From Rhyzopertha dominica (Eukaryota > Arthropoda > Insecta > Coleoptera > Bostrichidae), in the NCBI GenBank assembly GCA_025024175.1, contig QCXZ01000137.1, positions 78,244,680 through 78,308,679 of the forward strand: DNA of 64,000 bases, written 5' to 3'. Each line of letters opens with the position of its first letter. Positions within the stretch are counted from its first letter, which is position 1. Below, one piece after another: positions 24,111-36,935 of this stretch. The notes beneath the pieces were generated by a model. The model did no database searches. It was not told the origin of the DNA and was given only the letters and a program-made list of their open reading frames with translations. The position numbers and the translations under genes were made by a program.

Positions 24111-27100
24111 TAAAACTATACCTATATAGCTAACGTTTCTGTAATTAAAAGGGAGCAGAGGCAATTAAAAAATATGTACGAAATATATATTCGTTTCATT
24201 TACATTTACCACCCGTTAAAAGAACCTTTTTGTCAAAGTGAATGCGGTTTTCCAACAACACAAGAGACAAAATGCATGAAACCGCAACGAACCAGTGTAA
24301 CACTTAGTTTGTTGCGAAACAAAATGTGCAATAAATAACTGGATTTAGTGCGGGCCGTAATAACCCGAACGATTGCATTAACGTCTCTCTCTTCACCGCA
24401 GAGCACATTTGTTTCATTCGACCGTAAAAACTGAACGAAACGGGTGGCAGTAAATGTCAGGAGCACATTCAAGTTAAAAATTAAAACCCCGACTGGTACT
24501 CTGATTTCTCGGCCATTTACTGCCTGAATAACGGCCACGGCATGTCCCTCCACGCCAAATGAAGATATACCGACGCAGTTGCTTCCACCACATGTGGAAA
24601 TATTTAATTTGTGTTTGGGTAGATGTCACGAAAATATTTGAAGTTATGCGCGCTCAAACGCGCTACCCCATGTTTATGGCCGGCAATAAATACGGCTTAT
24701 CTAAATTATTTTGAGGTTTACCCCGTGCTTTTCTTCATTAAGGGAGACTAAAATCTATTTGGTGTTGTAATAAACTGCAGCTGGCTTTTCGGCTTAGATG
24801 TCTTGCCGTCCGAGGATCTGACGTTTTATTTCGTTGCTGGGTTCGGCTTACTGCGATGTATTCATAGGAAAAACTGCACCATTGCAGTTGTGGGATATAA
24901 TTTTGGAAATTATCCAGAATAGTAAGCGTTTTGATTATTCATAACACGTCAGCTTCTATTGCCAAAAACACGTCTATTTTCATGCCTGTGTACACAACAT
25001 AACCCTGTACTTGCTTCTGTTTGATAATGTTTGAAATATTGTTTTTTTTTGGGGGGTTGTCGGTTTTTGAAACAGGATCGATGTTTCGTTCGTTCGCGTA
25101 AGAGGCATCATCACGACAGAATTACGGAACATGGCACAAACTTAACGCTAGCATCATGTAAGAGCTCAAGAAAATCCTTATGATTTCGGGTTAACCCTAA
25201 AGAGAACAGCTGAAGTGTTTTACACAAAATTACAACTTAGTCCGCCATATTGGTTTAAAGGGTTTAGAATTCGTTTTCCTTCGCTATCAGTACAAGATAC
25301 GTCCCCTTTATATTAATTAGCGGTAATTTCAGTGATTTCTCAAGTTCGCACAGCCTCAAAAAAATTAAATAAGTTAGGGACTCGTAGGTCTTATTTAATT
25401 TATTTTATTTATATTAAATTTTCAACTTGTTTACGAATAATGTATGTAGTTTTAAGCCTAACCCAACTGCAAATCATTTTGACGATTGTCTGTTTACAAA
25501 TTTTGTAAATTTTTTTTTGATTCTTCCTTTTCTTCCCATTAAGTTGAAATCGTGCAATACTTTTAATTGATTAGTTGTAATTGTGTTGTAATTGTGCTGG
25601 TAGCAACTAAGTCGGTAAAGGAATATCATTTCTCCTTCTCAATCAACAAACACTGACCCTTCCTAAAGTTACAGTGATATTCAACAATTAATATCACTAG
25701 AGAAAAACATTTATTTTAAACGACGTTTATGAAATTTGGGGTAAGTATGTATTAAGCCACTAGCAAGCTTGTGAAGAACGTAGGGTAAGTGCGTAAATGT
25801 TTTCTAAGTGGTGGATATGGTACAGGTAAAATTTTTGGTTCAAAATAACAGATTAACTTTTACAACCTTCTGTCAAAAAAAAAAAATTTTTTTTTGAAAT
25901 AAGCGTTCAAATTAAAATAACCTCTGCTTTACCTAAGTAACTCTTAAACTAAGTATCACAAACTTAAAAAGTGTATTCTTTGGCTCGAACAAAAAAATAT
26001 CTAGGACAAGCACGTATGGTAAAAGCAAGCAGGTAAACAAAAATACAGCTAAGGGATCCAAGATAAGTACTTTCTTGGCGAACTTTATTTGTAGCTCTTC
26101 ATCTTCCGGACATAACTTGTCCAACGGACCTTTGATTTTTACCTTCTAGGGCAACTAATTTTAAGTCAATTTTAGTGTTTGGTTAGTTTCATCAGATTGG
26201 GCTTTCCTTTTCCTCAACACAGTTTTCATCTGTGGTAAGTATTTCCGCTCCAAAAATACAAACAAGTATTATCAAATGATTACTCCATTTATTAAAAGAA
26301 TATGCTTAGTAAACAGAAATAATAATCGCAGAACTTTTACAAACAGGCCCAAGTATACTTAATAAAACAAAAAGGTGTGAATTAACAATGCAAAAACAAA
26401 TACACAGTTCCTTTTAAAAAAATCATGATTATTAATGACTGATTGTACTATAATTGAAGTATTTTTGTTCAAAATTTCTATTACAGCTGTCCTATGTTTC
26501 AAGCTTAATTACAAAAATGAAATTTACATCTCTACCTTCTGAGGTGTACATTTTCTTCGAATATATGCTGCGTCGCATATTTTCCGACCAATCAAAAAAA
26601 ATGTAGCAATATACAAAGCGTTCCATTAGAAAGAAGTATCAGTTGAGTACCTTAGACACCCTGTGCGAATGGAAATGTTTTTAATAATTTATTTTCTCTA
26701 TAATTAATATTAGTAGAGCTAAAGTCATTCCGTCTTAATCGTGACACCAGGTTCGAATATCATCTGTACAACAAATGAAGTAGTAATAATCATATTTTCT
26801 CACTACACAATTATCCATGTAATATGTGAGCTAGAGACCCTCATAATACAGTGAAATGGCTTGCGTCAGTCGTAAATCTTCAAATTATCTGCAAGAGCAC
26901 TTTAAGGAGCGACTACAAAATAATAAAATCCGTAATGGCGACGGAGCAAGCTTAAATATTCTTATAACACACTGAAAATTTACTGCAGCTACGGACTTGC
27001 AAATACATATCTCATAAACGTCAGCAACAGCCAGCTTATTTCCCGGTCTTGGCCATAAACATTGAGGAGCTGCCTTTTCTATGTAGCCAATATGATACCA

Positions 27101-27884
27101 TATTTTATTTTGATGTGACGGCGCTTTGATTTAAGGGCCTATAAAATCCGCCCCAGTTTTATACGTTCTGCGTTGTCGAAATGCATAACATTTCTACCAG
27201 GGATTGCGCGCTTTAAGTGCTCATGATGGTGTGTTGCTTGTCAGTTCGTACGAGTATGCCGACACTTTATGAGATCATTTATGTTAAATGTAGTTTTGGA
27301 ACTACAAGAAATTATTTTGACAGTTTAACGATCGTTATGGATGGCTGCAGCTATTTTTACTCTCTACTAAAAATTAATAATTGAGTCTGAGTTCAAATTT
27401 GTGCTAGCTGATCCAGAACATTATTTGAATTGGCTGTGGCTAGGAATCGAACCCGGAACCTCTAAATTAACACCCCCAGTGCTTCGTAACTTCTTTACTG
27501 TATATTTGTTGATCCAGTGTGCTTAGTAAGCAATTTCCGTTTGTTTCATTTGTTCCTGGTCAGAAAAAGCCAGGCTCATGTTTTCCCTAACCTAATCTAG
27601 TTTATTTTATATAATGTTGGCTTTGATAATACAGAAATAAGGTATTGCTGATCTTGCACCTGCAAAATGCTTAATTATTGCTATTTCTTATTCTTCTTTT
27701 GTGCTGCTTGTTCAAGTATACTGATCTAACACAGTCGCAATCATGTTCATTGATGCTAGGCCATCCAATATTCACTAGGTTTATAGTTTGATGGTTTACT
27801 TTTTATACAAATGCGTACGTTCACTACGACTGTCACCACCGAACATTTGATGTCCCATGTTATTCAAGATATACACAGCATATA
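24111..27884. other. Long non-coding stretch with islands at ~24220-24900 and ~27040-27180
   Basis: No gene recognised in 3.7 kb. Two GC-richer, TE-free patches stand out, each holding TTTATGGCC/GGCCATAAA cores (24671, 27045) in GC-rich flanks. At about 25060-25125 the minus strand has a TGATGATG...GAAACATCGATCC motif (see findings). At about 26650 TAGACACCCTGTG looks like a lone MITE end. At 27428-27480 the minus strand has a tRNA B-box-like GGGTTCGATTCC, possibly a SINE remnant. Confidence 0.35.
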
Positions 27885-28239
27885 GGATGTCTCTAAAAGG
27901 TGCAAAAAGAACGCTCCTATAAGGTCCTGGGGCTGCTCAAGTCATACCTTTTTTACGTAAAAGACGTTGGAGAATGAGAAATTTTATTTCAAAGTAAAAT
28001 ACAGTGGGGCTCAAAAAAGTTATTTCGTTTTAAAAGTGTGCAGAATATCGCATGTAGTGCGCTCTACATTTTACAATGAAACTTAAAGCCCCCCCCCCAC
28101 GACAATGTACCAGTTTATTTGTGAAGAACTAAAAGCACTTGTATCTTCCACTTTTGGACTCAGGTAAGATGGGTTAGAACGTCATACTTTAGCCGCAGGA
28201 ATTTGTGGTAGCAATCTTTTGCTCCTTTTAGAGACAGCC
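27885..28239. mobile_element. 355-bp MITE-like element
   Basis: Left end GGATGTCTCTAAAAGGTGCA and right end (minus strand GGCTGTCTCTAAAAGGAGCA) pair over about 24 bp with few mismatches, and TA flanks both sides (27883-27884, 28240-28241). No coding capacity; contains an 11-C homopolymer near 28090. A non-autonomous Tc1/mariner-type MITE is the best fit. Confidence 0.75.
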
Positions 28240-28241
28240 TA

Positions 28242-29316
28242 TATTACTCATTTGTCATATATTTTATAAAACGATGCGTGTGGAGTATCTATTATAATCT
28301 ACCACTATAAATAGAAAGCATAGCCACGACGCATTGTCCACCTCTCACCCGTTGGAAGCAGAACAGTAACATTATTAACGGAGATACCTCCGCGTGATGT
28401 CCTAATTTGAATGCTATAATTGGATTTCAACATCTCATTTTAAATTTATTACCGGACAATGAATCAAAACAGCATAATGTTATCTGTGCTGAGCATGAAA
28501 CGTGGGTGTACATTTTTATGTTAACACTATTTAAATAAATTTCCATCGGGAACTGCCGACTGAATAACATAAATATCATTTGAATAAACATTATTTACGA
28601 CTAATTAAAACGCTGTTTCATTTAGTTGCATTAAAATTATACTGTTGACAAGCGTGCTCGTTACGTATGTAAAATAGGTTTAAAAATGATTTCGAACACC
28701 AGTGTTAAAAAGCCGATTGGTGTACAACGGGATATATTTCATGTACCATGGTAACGGTAGTAATTGATACCTGCAATGGCAATCATCATATGTATTACGA
28801 ATATGGGTAAATACGGAAACGCAGAACATTCATATTTAATCCCGAAATGGTTTTACAGATGCAGAACTAAGCGAACAAACAAACGAGCAAATCAAATTTT
28901 GTTCGCGTTATATGTCTACTAAAATAAACGCTGAAGGTTACAAGTAAAACAAAATACATGATCAAATGATTTTACTCTCCATATTTATGGATTAACAAGG
29001 TTTATACTTAGTTAAAAAAAAAACATTTTACACACCCAAATATTTAATTCAGCTCATTTACAAATTTACAAAGAACAGTGCCCAACTCGCACAACAAGGA
29101 AACGACAGACCCTTACACCAGAATGTACCACTACACCATATTGATGAAATTCTTATGGAAATCATTGTCCAGCTCATGCTTTCATCCTCAGGTGATTTGT
29201 GTTCCTCTACTTTTTCCAATGCCTTGGAAATCTGCTATAAGGTACAACACAAACGGTATCATGAGTAAAGTTGCATAAGTGGCTATACCGATATTTGTCC
29301 CCAAATTCTACGGTTA
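28242..29316. other. AT-rich spacer
   Basis: No gene, domain or terminal repeat recognised; only short frames. Confidence 0.4.
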
Positions 29317-29318
29317 TA

Positions 29319-30707
29319 CAGGATGTTTCACGAATGATAATGACCCTGAGGAAATTAAAAATGCAACCCAAAATACATTCTCATAGCCAATGTGGTTATT
29401 TCACATAATGGTATTATTTTAAAAATAATTTGGGAATCCATGACGGTTATGCGCTATGGTTCCTGTCATTGCATTTATTAAAAGTCAAAATGTATTCAAA
29501 TTATGAAAAAATAGATATGATTTTGATTTATGGTGAATGCAAGAAAAATGCTTCCGCTGCAGCCCGTTTATACAGACAATGTTTTCCAAATAGAAGAGCT
29601 CCTGCCGATACAATTTTCAAGAGATTGGAATTAACTTTAAGGACAAACTGGCCACCACTGAAAAAGTCGAGAAAGAACAGCAACAGGCCCTGAAAATTAA
29701 ATTAGAGTGTTGGAAATAATTGACGAAAATCCTCATACTAGTCAAAGGGTGGTCTCAAGAGCAACCGGTATTAGTCTGTCTTCAGTACACCGAATAATTA
29801 AAGGCAATCAATTTCATCCGTATCAGTTGTAATTGGTTCAGGCCTTAAAGGAGACAGATTGTCCTAAAAGACTGGCTTTTTGTAACCATTTTCGGGAACA
29901 TCAAAATTTGAATGTGAGATTTTATGACATTTGCTTCTCAAATGAAGCAAGTTTTCTAATAATGCTGGAGTTAACAAACATAACATGCATTATTATGCGC
30001 AAGAAAATCCATGTTGGATTCGAGAAGGACATTGTCAAACTATCTACTCGACGAATGTCTGGTGCGGAATATTCGGAAATCAAATTGTTGGGCCTTATTT
30101 TTTTCGCGATAGTTTAAACGGCAATACTTATCTAAATTTTTTAAGAAACATCTTACCGGTACTTCTCCAAAATGTAAATTTACAAGTAATACAAGATCTA
30201 TGGTTCCAGTAAGATAAGGCACCTACCCATTATTATAGAATAGTGCAAAATCATCTTGATTTGGTTTTGCCTAACCGATGGATAGGAAATAATAATAATA
30301 ATAATAAATTAATCTTTGCCAACCGAGAAGCCTGGGCCTTAATCCCTTGGCTTTTTTCGTGGGGAATGGTAAAAGAGCAAGTATATCAAACACCAATTGA
30401 AAGTGTAGAAAATTTAGAAAATAAAACACGTGATGCATGTAGATGCATCACTCGAGAAATGTTAATGCATGTTAAAAGATCGTTATGGGCACGAATTCAA
30501 GCTCGTGAAAACAGCGGAGGGCGACATTTTGAGCATTTATTGCATTAATATTATTGACTAAATATTTTTCAAAAATAAAATTTGTTTTACAATATCGAAT
30601 TTACTTAAAGCAAATCATTGAAGTTTATGTCAAAATTTACGAATTTATACAGCTCTCCGCTTTTTATATTTTTTAAGACGATGAACGATAATCAGTGTTA
30701 CCTCTAC
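29319..30707 (+). mobile_element. DD41D element copy A, right end lost
   Basis: Left end CAGGATGTTTCACGAATGAT is preceded by TA (29317-29318) and matches both termini of the complete copy at 61714-63133. The two copies align through the transposase and 3' flank, but after about 30705 this copy departs from copy B and the right terminal repeat is absent, so it cannot be mobilised from both ends. Same orientation as copy B, 32.4 kb away. Confidence 0.8.
29490..30548 (+). pseudogene. DD41D transposase copy A, broken
   Basis: From ATG 29490: KIDMILIYGECKKNASAAAR starts the DUF4817-type HTH, followed by PNRRAPADTIFKRLE. A stop at about 29691 and another at about 29827 interrupt. Then CFSNEAS (first Asp changed: canonical FSDEA), NQIVGPYFFRDSLNGNTYLN, LWFQ-stop-DKAPTHYYRIV (second Asp retained), and the last block is destroyed: an (AAT)n expansion at 30288-30307 replaces the residues before the PPRSPDL motif, which now reads NREAWALIPWLF. 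C-terminus GGRHFEHLLH ends at 30548. Confidence 0.75.
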
Positions 30708-32224
30708 AAATGTATTTTGTCGCTATCTTTGAATAGAAAGTGGGCCAATAGAAAAACGCCGAAAGGCATTTCATGAATGCTTTAACCAATAATATGGTCA
30801 CACTCGTCCATGATAGGACCAAAAGAATGAATCGAAAGGAAAATAGTCAGTACTGGATTAATGTGTAAGAAACTTCCAAAGATGAAGGGGCTTGTGGTGG
30901 CTCTTTTTCGGATAAATCGCTTGTTCAGTTTTGTTTCCCAAATATTATTCATGTAAGTAAATCGTATTATTTGTAAATACACCTATGCTTTTTGACCGTA
31001 AGAAAACGATTTTGTTTAAACACGAGTTGAATGAAGTACATAAACGTAATACTTCAATGCCAAGATCCATTCATGTTTTGGACGTCATAGAAAGTGAATG
31101 GACAAATTAATCAATTTCCTTGTGATGATGTATACAAGTTATTAACTAAATTATCGCAGAAAATTTATACAAAACATCTCCTACTGATCCGTAAGCCGCT
31201 TAGCAATTGTATCTTAAGGAGTAAACTGTATTAACTTTTATAAACAAATAACTAATAAATAAAACAGAATAGATAGAACTAATAATAATAAGGTTATTAT
31301 CATTATTATTGCATAACCACGCTTCGTGATCATTTTGTAGAAATTTCCAGTTTTTTTGTCAAAATTCCCATTCTTTCTCGAAAAACTGCCTTTTTGTCAA
31401 ATGCACAAAACAAAGTGTGCCCTTCCATTCCTCCAGAGAAAGTGGAAACCAACTTCTTGCAATAGTTCCGTTGATGATTATGTGCGCTCAAGCCCTTCAT
31501 CCACTGCAAGACCAAAACCGGGGTGTAAAAGNGCGAATTAAAATGGAACACGTGATGCACACATAACGAGGAGGTACGGCTGGTGTGCTGATTCGCGTCC
31601 GCGATATGTTACACCGCGTGTATAACACGCTGATAATAATCATTGCTTGTCTGCGGGATCAACGGTTAACCACGACCCCAGTTGGTGTCTGACTACAAGG
31701 CCAAGCTGCGGCTCATTCCCCATTACGGAGAGGCAATAACAACGCCTGAATACATCCCTTTAATTGCACCACTTGCACACTACAACGTGCTGCATTATTA
31801 ACTATCGGTATCATCTAAGTGGTGCTTGGCTCGGGGCGGCAGTACCGCGACGACGGCGATGGCAGGACATTGGACGGACAGCATGTGGCAGGATATTGGT
31901 TATTTCAGAAAGATTTCGGAACGTCAAACTAACATTATGTTGGTAGTAAGAGTACATTGAGGACAATTAAATAAATTACATTTGCATTTTGAAACATTTG
32001 TTTTAGGATCCTTTAGAATGTTAATTATTGGGACATCAGAAACAGTAAGAGATCCCGCAAGATATACGAAATAGTTTGAATCGAAGAAAAGCTGCATATT
32101 TTCTTGCAGTGTTGCAGTTTGAGGAACTTGTTTGTTTCAATAACTTGCTTAGTTTTTGAAATACTTCGACAATAGTACATTTTTGCATTGTTTTTTTTTA
32201 TTTTTATGCTAATAATAAGAACAA
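30708..32224. other. Non-coding; GC-richer island at ~31560-31930
   Basis: No gene recognised. An AT-rich palindromic patch of AATAAT/ATTATT lies at about 31280-31312. From 31560 to 31930 the DNA is GC-richer and TE-free, like the other islands. Confidence 0.35.
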
Positions 32225-33345
32225 TAGTTTTTATTCTGGCATAGTACATAGTACGTTTGACAAAGTTGACCACGATATTATGTTAAACAAGTTACATTCA
32301 TTAGGATTATCGCGGGAACTCTTGCTGCTTCTCAGTAGTTACTTAAAAACATATACCATTATGTAGCTAATACAGGTGAAGCGTCTGAACTGTATGTAGC
32401 AAGATCAGGTGTTCCTCAGGGATCGAATCTTGGGCCTTTGTTATTTCTCTGCTTAATAAACGATTTGCCAACTGTTATTCAATACTCGCATTGTATCACC
32501 TATTCGCCGATGACTTTAAGATATTTAGGGAAGTTAGCAGGGTAGCTGACTGCGAATTGCTACAAAAAGACTTAAATAATGTCTACAATTGGTCGCTCAA
32601 AAACAAACTTTCATTCGATATTGCCAAGTGTTTTCCGTTCACGTTTAGCAGAAGATTTCATGTAATCCTTTCCCCTACAAAATCAGTTCTACTACCATCA
32701 AAAGATGAAATCACAGATCTTGGCGTAACTTGTGACAAAAAAATTAACATTTAAAGCTCACGTAAATGCGATAGTTGCCAGAGCGTATAAAATGACGGGC
32801 TTTATAATCAGGAATTCAGCGAAATTTAGGAACATCAACACCCTTAAGCGTCTATAGGTATAGGGTATGTGTGCAAAGTCTGGTGGAATACTGTGGAATA
32901 GTCTGGTTTCCATTATATGCAGTTTATAAAGATAAACTTGAAAAAATCCAAAAGAAATTTTTGCGATATCTGTACTACAAGAAGAACGGAATATACCCTC
33001 TATATATAACATATACAGTCTTGTTAAAGAAGTTTGACTTACTAAAACCTGAGAGTAGAAGGCTTAAGTCTGGTGCTTTATTTATCTATAAACTCTTAAA
33101 TAGTAATGTTAGTTGTCCAATTATATTAAATAAATTGCAATTTCTAGTACCACAGTATTCTGGAGGGCTTCGTGACACGTTTCATGTTAAAAAGCCCCAT
33201 ACTAATATCGGGATAGGACACCAGTAAACATTATGTGTAGTTTTCTTAATAGCATTAAAAAGTTAGATCCGTTTTGTTTGAAATTTAAAGCTTATGAGAG
33301 ATGCGTCTTGGAATATCTGCAATGTGGATGATTTTAGCGTACCTA
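32225..33345 (+). pseudogene. Jockey-like reverse transcriptase, 5'-truncated
   Basis: Starts inside the RT palm: FDKVDHDIMLNKLHSLGLS (motif A region), SGVPQGSNLGPLLFL (motif B, about 32405-32450), HLFADDFKIFREV (motif C, FADD, 32497-32535), then the thumb and YITYTVLLKKFDLL and LEYCGIVWFPLY (C-terminal region, 32871-33227). Frameshifts occur near 32350, 32480 and 32755. The C-terminal frame of 118 codons is intact. Abrupt 5' truncation is typical of incomplete target-primed reverse transcription. Confidence 0.8.
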
Positions 33346-34439
33346 TATTTATTTTGTGACTTGTATTTCGTAATTTGTATTTTTGTGCTTTACTTTTGAG
33401 CCATTTGTGTTATTACTTTTTTCAAATGTATCAACGTCGCTGTTGAAAGAATGTACATTCATGTTTTTCTATGTATTACTGTGTGGTGTCTACAATCTAT
33501 AATTAGACATACAAGCCTGTTCTAAAAGAGATGAAGACTTTACACATTTCGAACTTGAGCATTTGAGCATAGTTAATATATCATTTTGTGATAATGATGT
33601 ACAACTGTACATTCGCCAGTTGAAATAGAAAACTGATTCAATTCAAAAGTTGATATCGGAAATTGATGACTTTATAAGTTTATACAAATAATGTATCGCT
33701 TCAGAATATTGTATACGCCGATATGAACAATTGTGCGAACAATTTCATGTTGGAGAATCAGAGCACCAACAAAAGTATTAACAGCCTGAAACGTATCAGT
33801 AAGAGTAAGATTACTTTATGCAAAAGTCCTTAACACAGCCCATCCCTTCTAAAATTGAAGAATTAAAACAGCTGCCGTATGCTTCAAATCTATGTAATAA
33901 CAGTTTACTATAATTTTATTACGGATCGCAGCGCCACCAAATTGCAGCCATTTACAATTTGAGTGGCAGGCAGTGTCAGCGAGTGAAAAGAGTTTATTAA
34001 AATGGCTCCTCTTGTTAGAGAGCGCAACGGAAATTACACTTCACCAATTACAATAGGTCGACTACAAGCTCTTTATCGCGAGAATCTACATGTCAACTTG
34101 CCATGCTTTTCTGACTGCTGACTTATTACGAATGCAATATCGCAAACAGAAGAGAAACGTTATGTTCCGACGACATAAGGTTCCGTGTTTAGGAAACAGG
34201 TTGATTGATGTAATGAATTTAGAGGTGCGCAGCCTTATTTTGCCCTTAATTAATCAATAGTATTTTGTAAATTTACCTGCTTTCATTATACATTTCTATT
34301 ATACTGATTAATTGAACCAGCGTAGGGAGACAGCATTCCTACCACTACCGGATGTACCGCCGAGCCGGCCGTCTACGCTGGGTTGGAGGGTGCACGCTAA
34401 TTGCTAGTAGTGCGACTGCCTAGCACATGTTAAGGGCAT
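33346..34439. other. Non-coding or unrecognised; weak ORF relic at ~33500-33830
   Basis: The start is probably the 3' tail of the jockey-like element. At 33503-33620 the plus strand reads DFTHFELEHLSIVNISFCDNDVQLYI-like residues in one frame until a stop, and continues as a charged, possibly coiled-coil segment to about 33830. The protein family was not recognised; it could be a gag-like ORF of a retroelement. An ATG frame of about 40 codons near 34002 is too short to support. Nothing else seen. Confidence 0.3.
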
Positions 34440-34870
34440 ATAAGGAGTGTAGTGGGAAGGTTATACAGGTACATTCATATTCTTTGAATGTTTTCTTGGT
34501 GTTGTTGACATCACTAGTCCATTTCAGAGTCACTGGCTTCTGGTACGTCGTATAACCTGAGGGATTCTTCGTTGATTAATTTCTTGTCTTTTGTCATTTC
34601 TATCCATTGTTCTTCATTCTTTTCTGATTTCTGAATTAACCTTCCTATAGTTGTTTTCCACGCATAGCACGATATACCTTTTTTTAGCTTGTCTCCGCTT
34701 AGCTCTCAGGCCTTTCTTTGTATGTGGTCTACATCTCTCCTTTGAATGTTTTTTTATAATCGTTCTGCCATCCAGGAGTTCGGCTGTTGATTTTTTCTCG
34801 TTTTCATTTACTACCTCAGCTAGAAGTCGTACAATATATTTATCTGCCTTTCTCAAGCTTTTCCTGTTTG
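34440..34870 (-). pseudogene. 3' fragment of the non-LTR family at 13.3-14.9 kb
   Basis: On the minus strand the sequence CGTGGAAAACAACTATAGRA through KKLINEESLRLYDVPEASDS-like residues and the CAACAACACC...TCAAAGAATATGAAT tail matches 14600-14900. It is an inverted second copy of that retrotransposon's last 300-400 bp. Only the extreme 3' end of the coding region is present. Confidence 0.6.
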
Positions 34871-35640
34871 CCCTTGTGTTACTGGGGGGTGACTAAGGTA
34901 AAGATGAAAAAGAATAGGCGACAGACCATTATTCAAAATCCTGAATTTGCGACCTTTCTTTCCCAGAAACTCCCTGAATTGACGTTAGGACAGCAATCGT
35001 TCGTTAAGCTTCATAGTCTTTCCGCATTTCAGAGTATTCAATCCACACACCGATAATCTACGAACACTACTCCAGTTTTCAATCGTTTTTGGAGACAAGG
35101 TTCAGTATGTATTATTAGAGCTAATACTTGGTCACAGCAGCTTCTAGTCTTTCTAAAACCTGCTTGTTCATTCGGAAATGCGTATTTAATAAAAAGTGCT
35201 ATTCTCTGGTAGAGTAATTTCTCTAGTAACTTGTAGCAGACACTCAGCAGGGCAATGGGTCAATAATTTCTTGCTTCATTTGGAGGTTTCCCAGGCTTTA
35301 AGAAAGCAGTCGCCTTCGTTTTCTGAAGCAAACTTGGAAGAGTACCTAAGATATTATTATAGAACAATAACAACCATTTTAAAGCATTCGACCCAAGTTT
35401 TTTTGAAGAATTCTAGGTAACTAACCAGCAGCTTTGAAAGCTTTAAGATCACAAATAGCTTGCCGAAGTTCTTCCAATGAGAATAATTGTAACAACTGAA
35501 GGTTCGCATCTTTTTCTTAACGGACGAAGTTTTCTCTTCATCTTTTTCAATTTCTCCGGAGGTATTTGGATAGAATTGGAGATACTAACCAGTCGAGAAG
35601 CTAAAATATTAAGCAAAAATAGTAGAAAACGATACAATGT
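34871..35640 (-). pseudogene. Jockey-like RT fragment, inverted copy of the 18.7 kb family
   Basis: Minus strand from about 35600: EELRQAICDLKAFKAAG, then KATAFLKPGKPPNEARNY (about 35270), LLSVCYKLLEKLLYQRI, NEQAGFRKTRSCCDQVLALI (about 35110-35160), then RILNNGLSPILFHLYL (about 34900-34950) as a motif B relic. It is more complete between finger and motif B than the plus-strand copy at 18690-19400 but has stops and frameshifts. It directly abuts the fragment at 34440-34870, so two retrotransposon families are joined here. Confidence 0.7.
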
Positions 35641-36130
35641 TAACTAACAATTCTTGCACTGCTCAATTTTAAAGTATATTTTTTATTGTTGTTGTAGAAG
35701 CTTATATTACTTACTCATTTTCTCACTATACCTTCTCTTTATTTTATGACCTTTAAATCTGGTACCTAGTAATAATTCATTCCTCTTATTTCATTACATT
35801 GAAAATTTGCCTATTAATTAATATTTTTGCTTTTTATGAAGAGTGCTTCGTGTTTCTACCTAATTATTTTATAGGTGCGGTTTTTGTGTGTAAAGAAATA
35901 TTGTATCCCTAGTCATCCATTCTCATTTCTGCTTTTGAAGTTGTATAGGTAAGTACTCGACTAGGTGTAGTTCTTTTACTATTCGTTGCTAAGAGCTTTC
36001 TTATTCCATTACCTACTTTCTGAGATTTGATTTCGTTATTAATTTATATGAGATTATTGTGCTTCAACGACTGATTGATTTATTGCTCTCTTGTCTATGG
36101 TAATTCCTTACCACTGTCTTTTACTATAAT
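35641..36130. other. AT-rich spacer
   Basis: No coding or repeat structure recognised. Confidence 0.4.
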
Positions 36131-36132
36131 TA

Positions 36133-36933
36133 CTTCCACATCCAACGGATGGCAAGTATTGTATCGCGAAAAAATTTTTCAAAAATTTTTATTTGCTTAT
36201 TCACTTTAAAATGGTCGAAAACGCAAAAAACCAAAATTTGAGCAAAAACAAATTTCTCGTCTGTGTGTCTGTGGTTTTGTTTTTATACACGATAACTTTC
36301 GAAAGATATATGAACTTGAAGTTTGGCAAGCGTATAAATCTCAACTGGGATATCGGGAAGGGTGCGAAATTGGGGGGTATAAAATACCATTTTTGCAAAT
36401 TTTTATTTTTTTGTATCTTTTTCGTTTTAGTATGTGATTAGTAGTATAACTGTGAGTATTATTGGTTCTTATAAATTTTCGGTGCAGCAAACTGTTTAGA
36501 ATATATTAGCAAAAAAGCGTCACTTAAAGAAAACGGTTTTTCCTAAATATCTCCAAATATATTTAGTATATTCAAAAAATGAAAATTTCTCACAAAAAGT
36601 GTCTTAGAAAATTTATTCGATATTTTGACATTTTCGAAATATTTCCAAAAAACCTATTTTGGTCCCTGCTGGTACGATTTTTTTTTAATTTTGGTATTAT
36701 ATAGAAAATCAAATTTCTGATCAGAAAGCACTCTTGTAATTTTTTTGTTAAGTTAATAATTTTAGAGTTATTTGAAAAAAAACCTATTTTGAAATTTATA
36801 TATTTTTGCTAATATCACGAGGACTTTGTCTTAAAAAAATGTGTTGAGAGACAAAATGCTCAAAATCTGATTACTGATCGTACAGTATAAGAAATAAAAA
36901 CATGAATGTCATTTTGACAATTGGATGTGGAAG
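36133..36933. mobile_element. 801-bp AT-rich MITE-like element
   Basis: Ends CTTCCACATCCAAC (36133) and its reverse complement ATTGGATGTGGAAG (to 36933) pair over 13-14 bp, and each is flanked by TA (36131-36132, 36934-36935). The interior is very AT-rich, with repeated CCTATTTT and AAAAATTTT blocks and a frame (36193-36441) that looks compositional. Probably a non-autonomous TA-targeting element. The short TIR makes this less certain than the other MITEs. Confidence 0.55.
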
Positions 36934-36935
36934 TA

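Noticed and set aside
30280..30310. AAT microsatellite as a regulatory feature
   Set aside because: Lies inside the transposase relic, where comparison with copy B shows it is a simple expansion.
34002..34125. Short ATG frame with a good-looking start (MAPLVRERNG)
   Set aside because: About 40 codons only, no family recognised, no continuation exon found.
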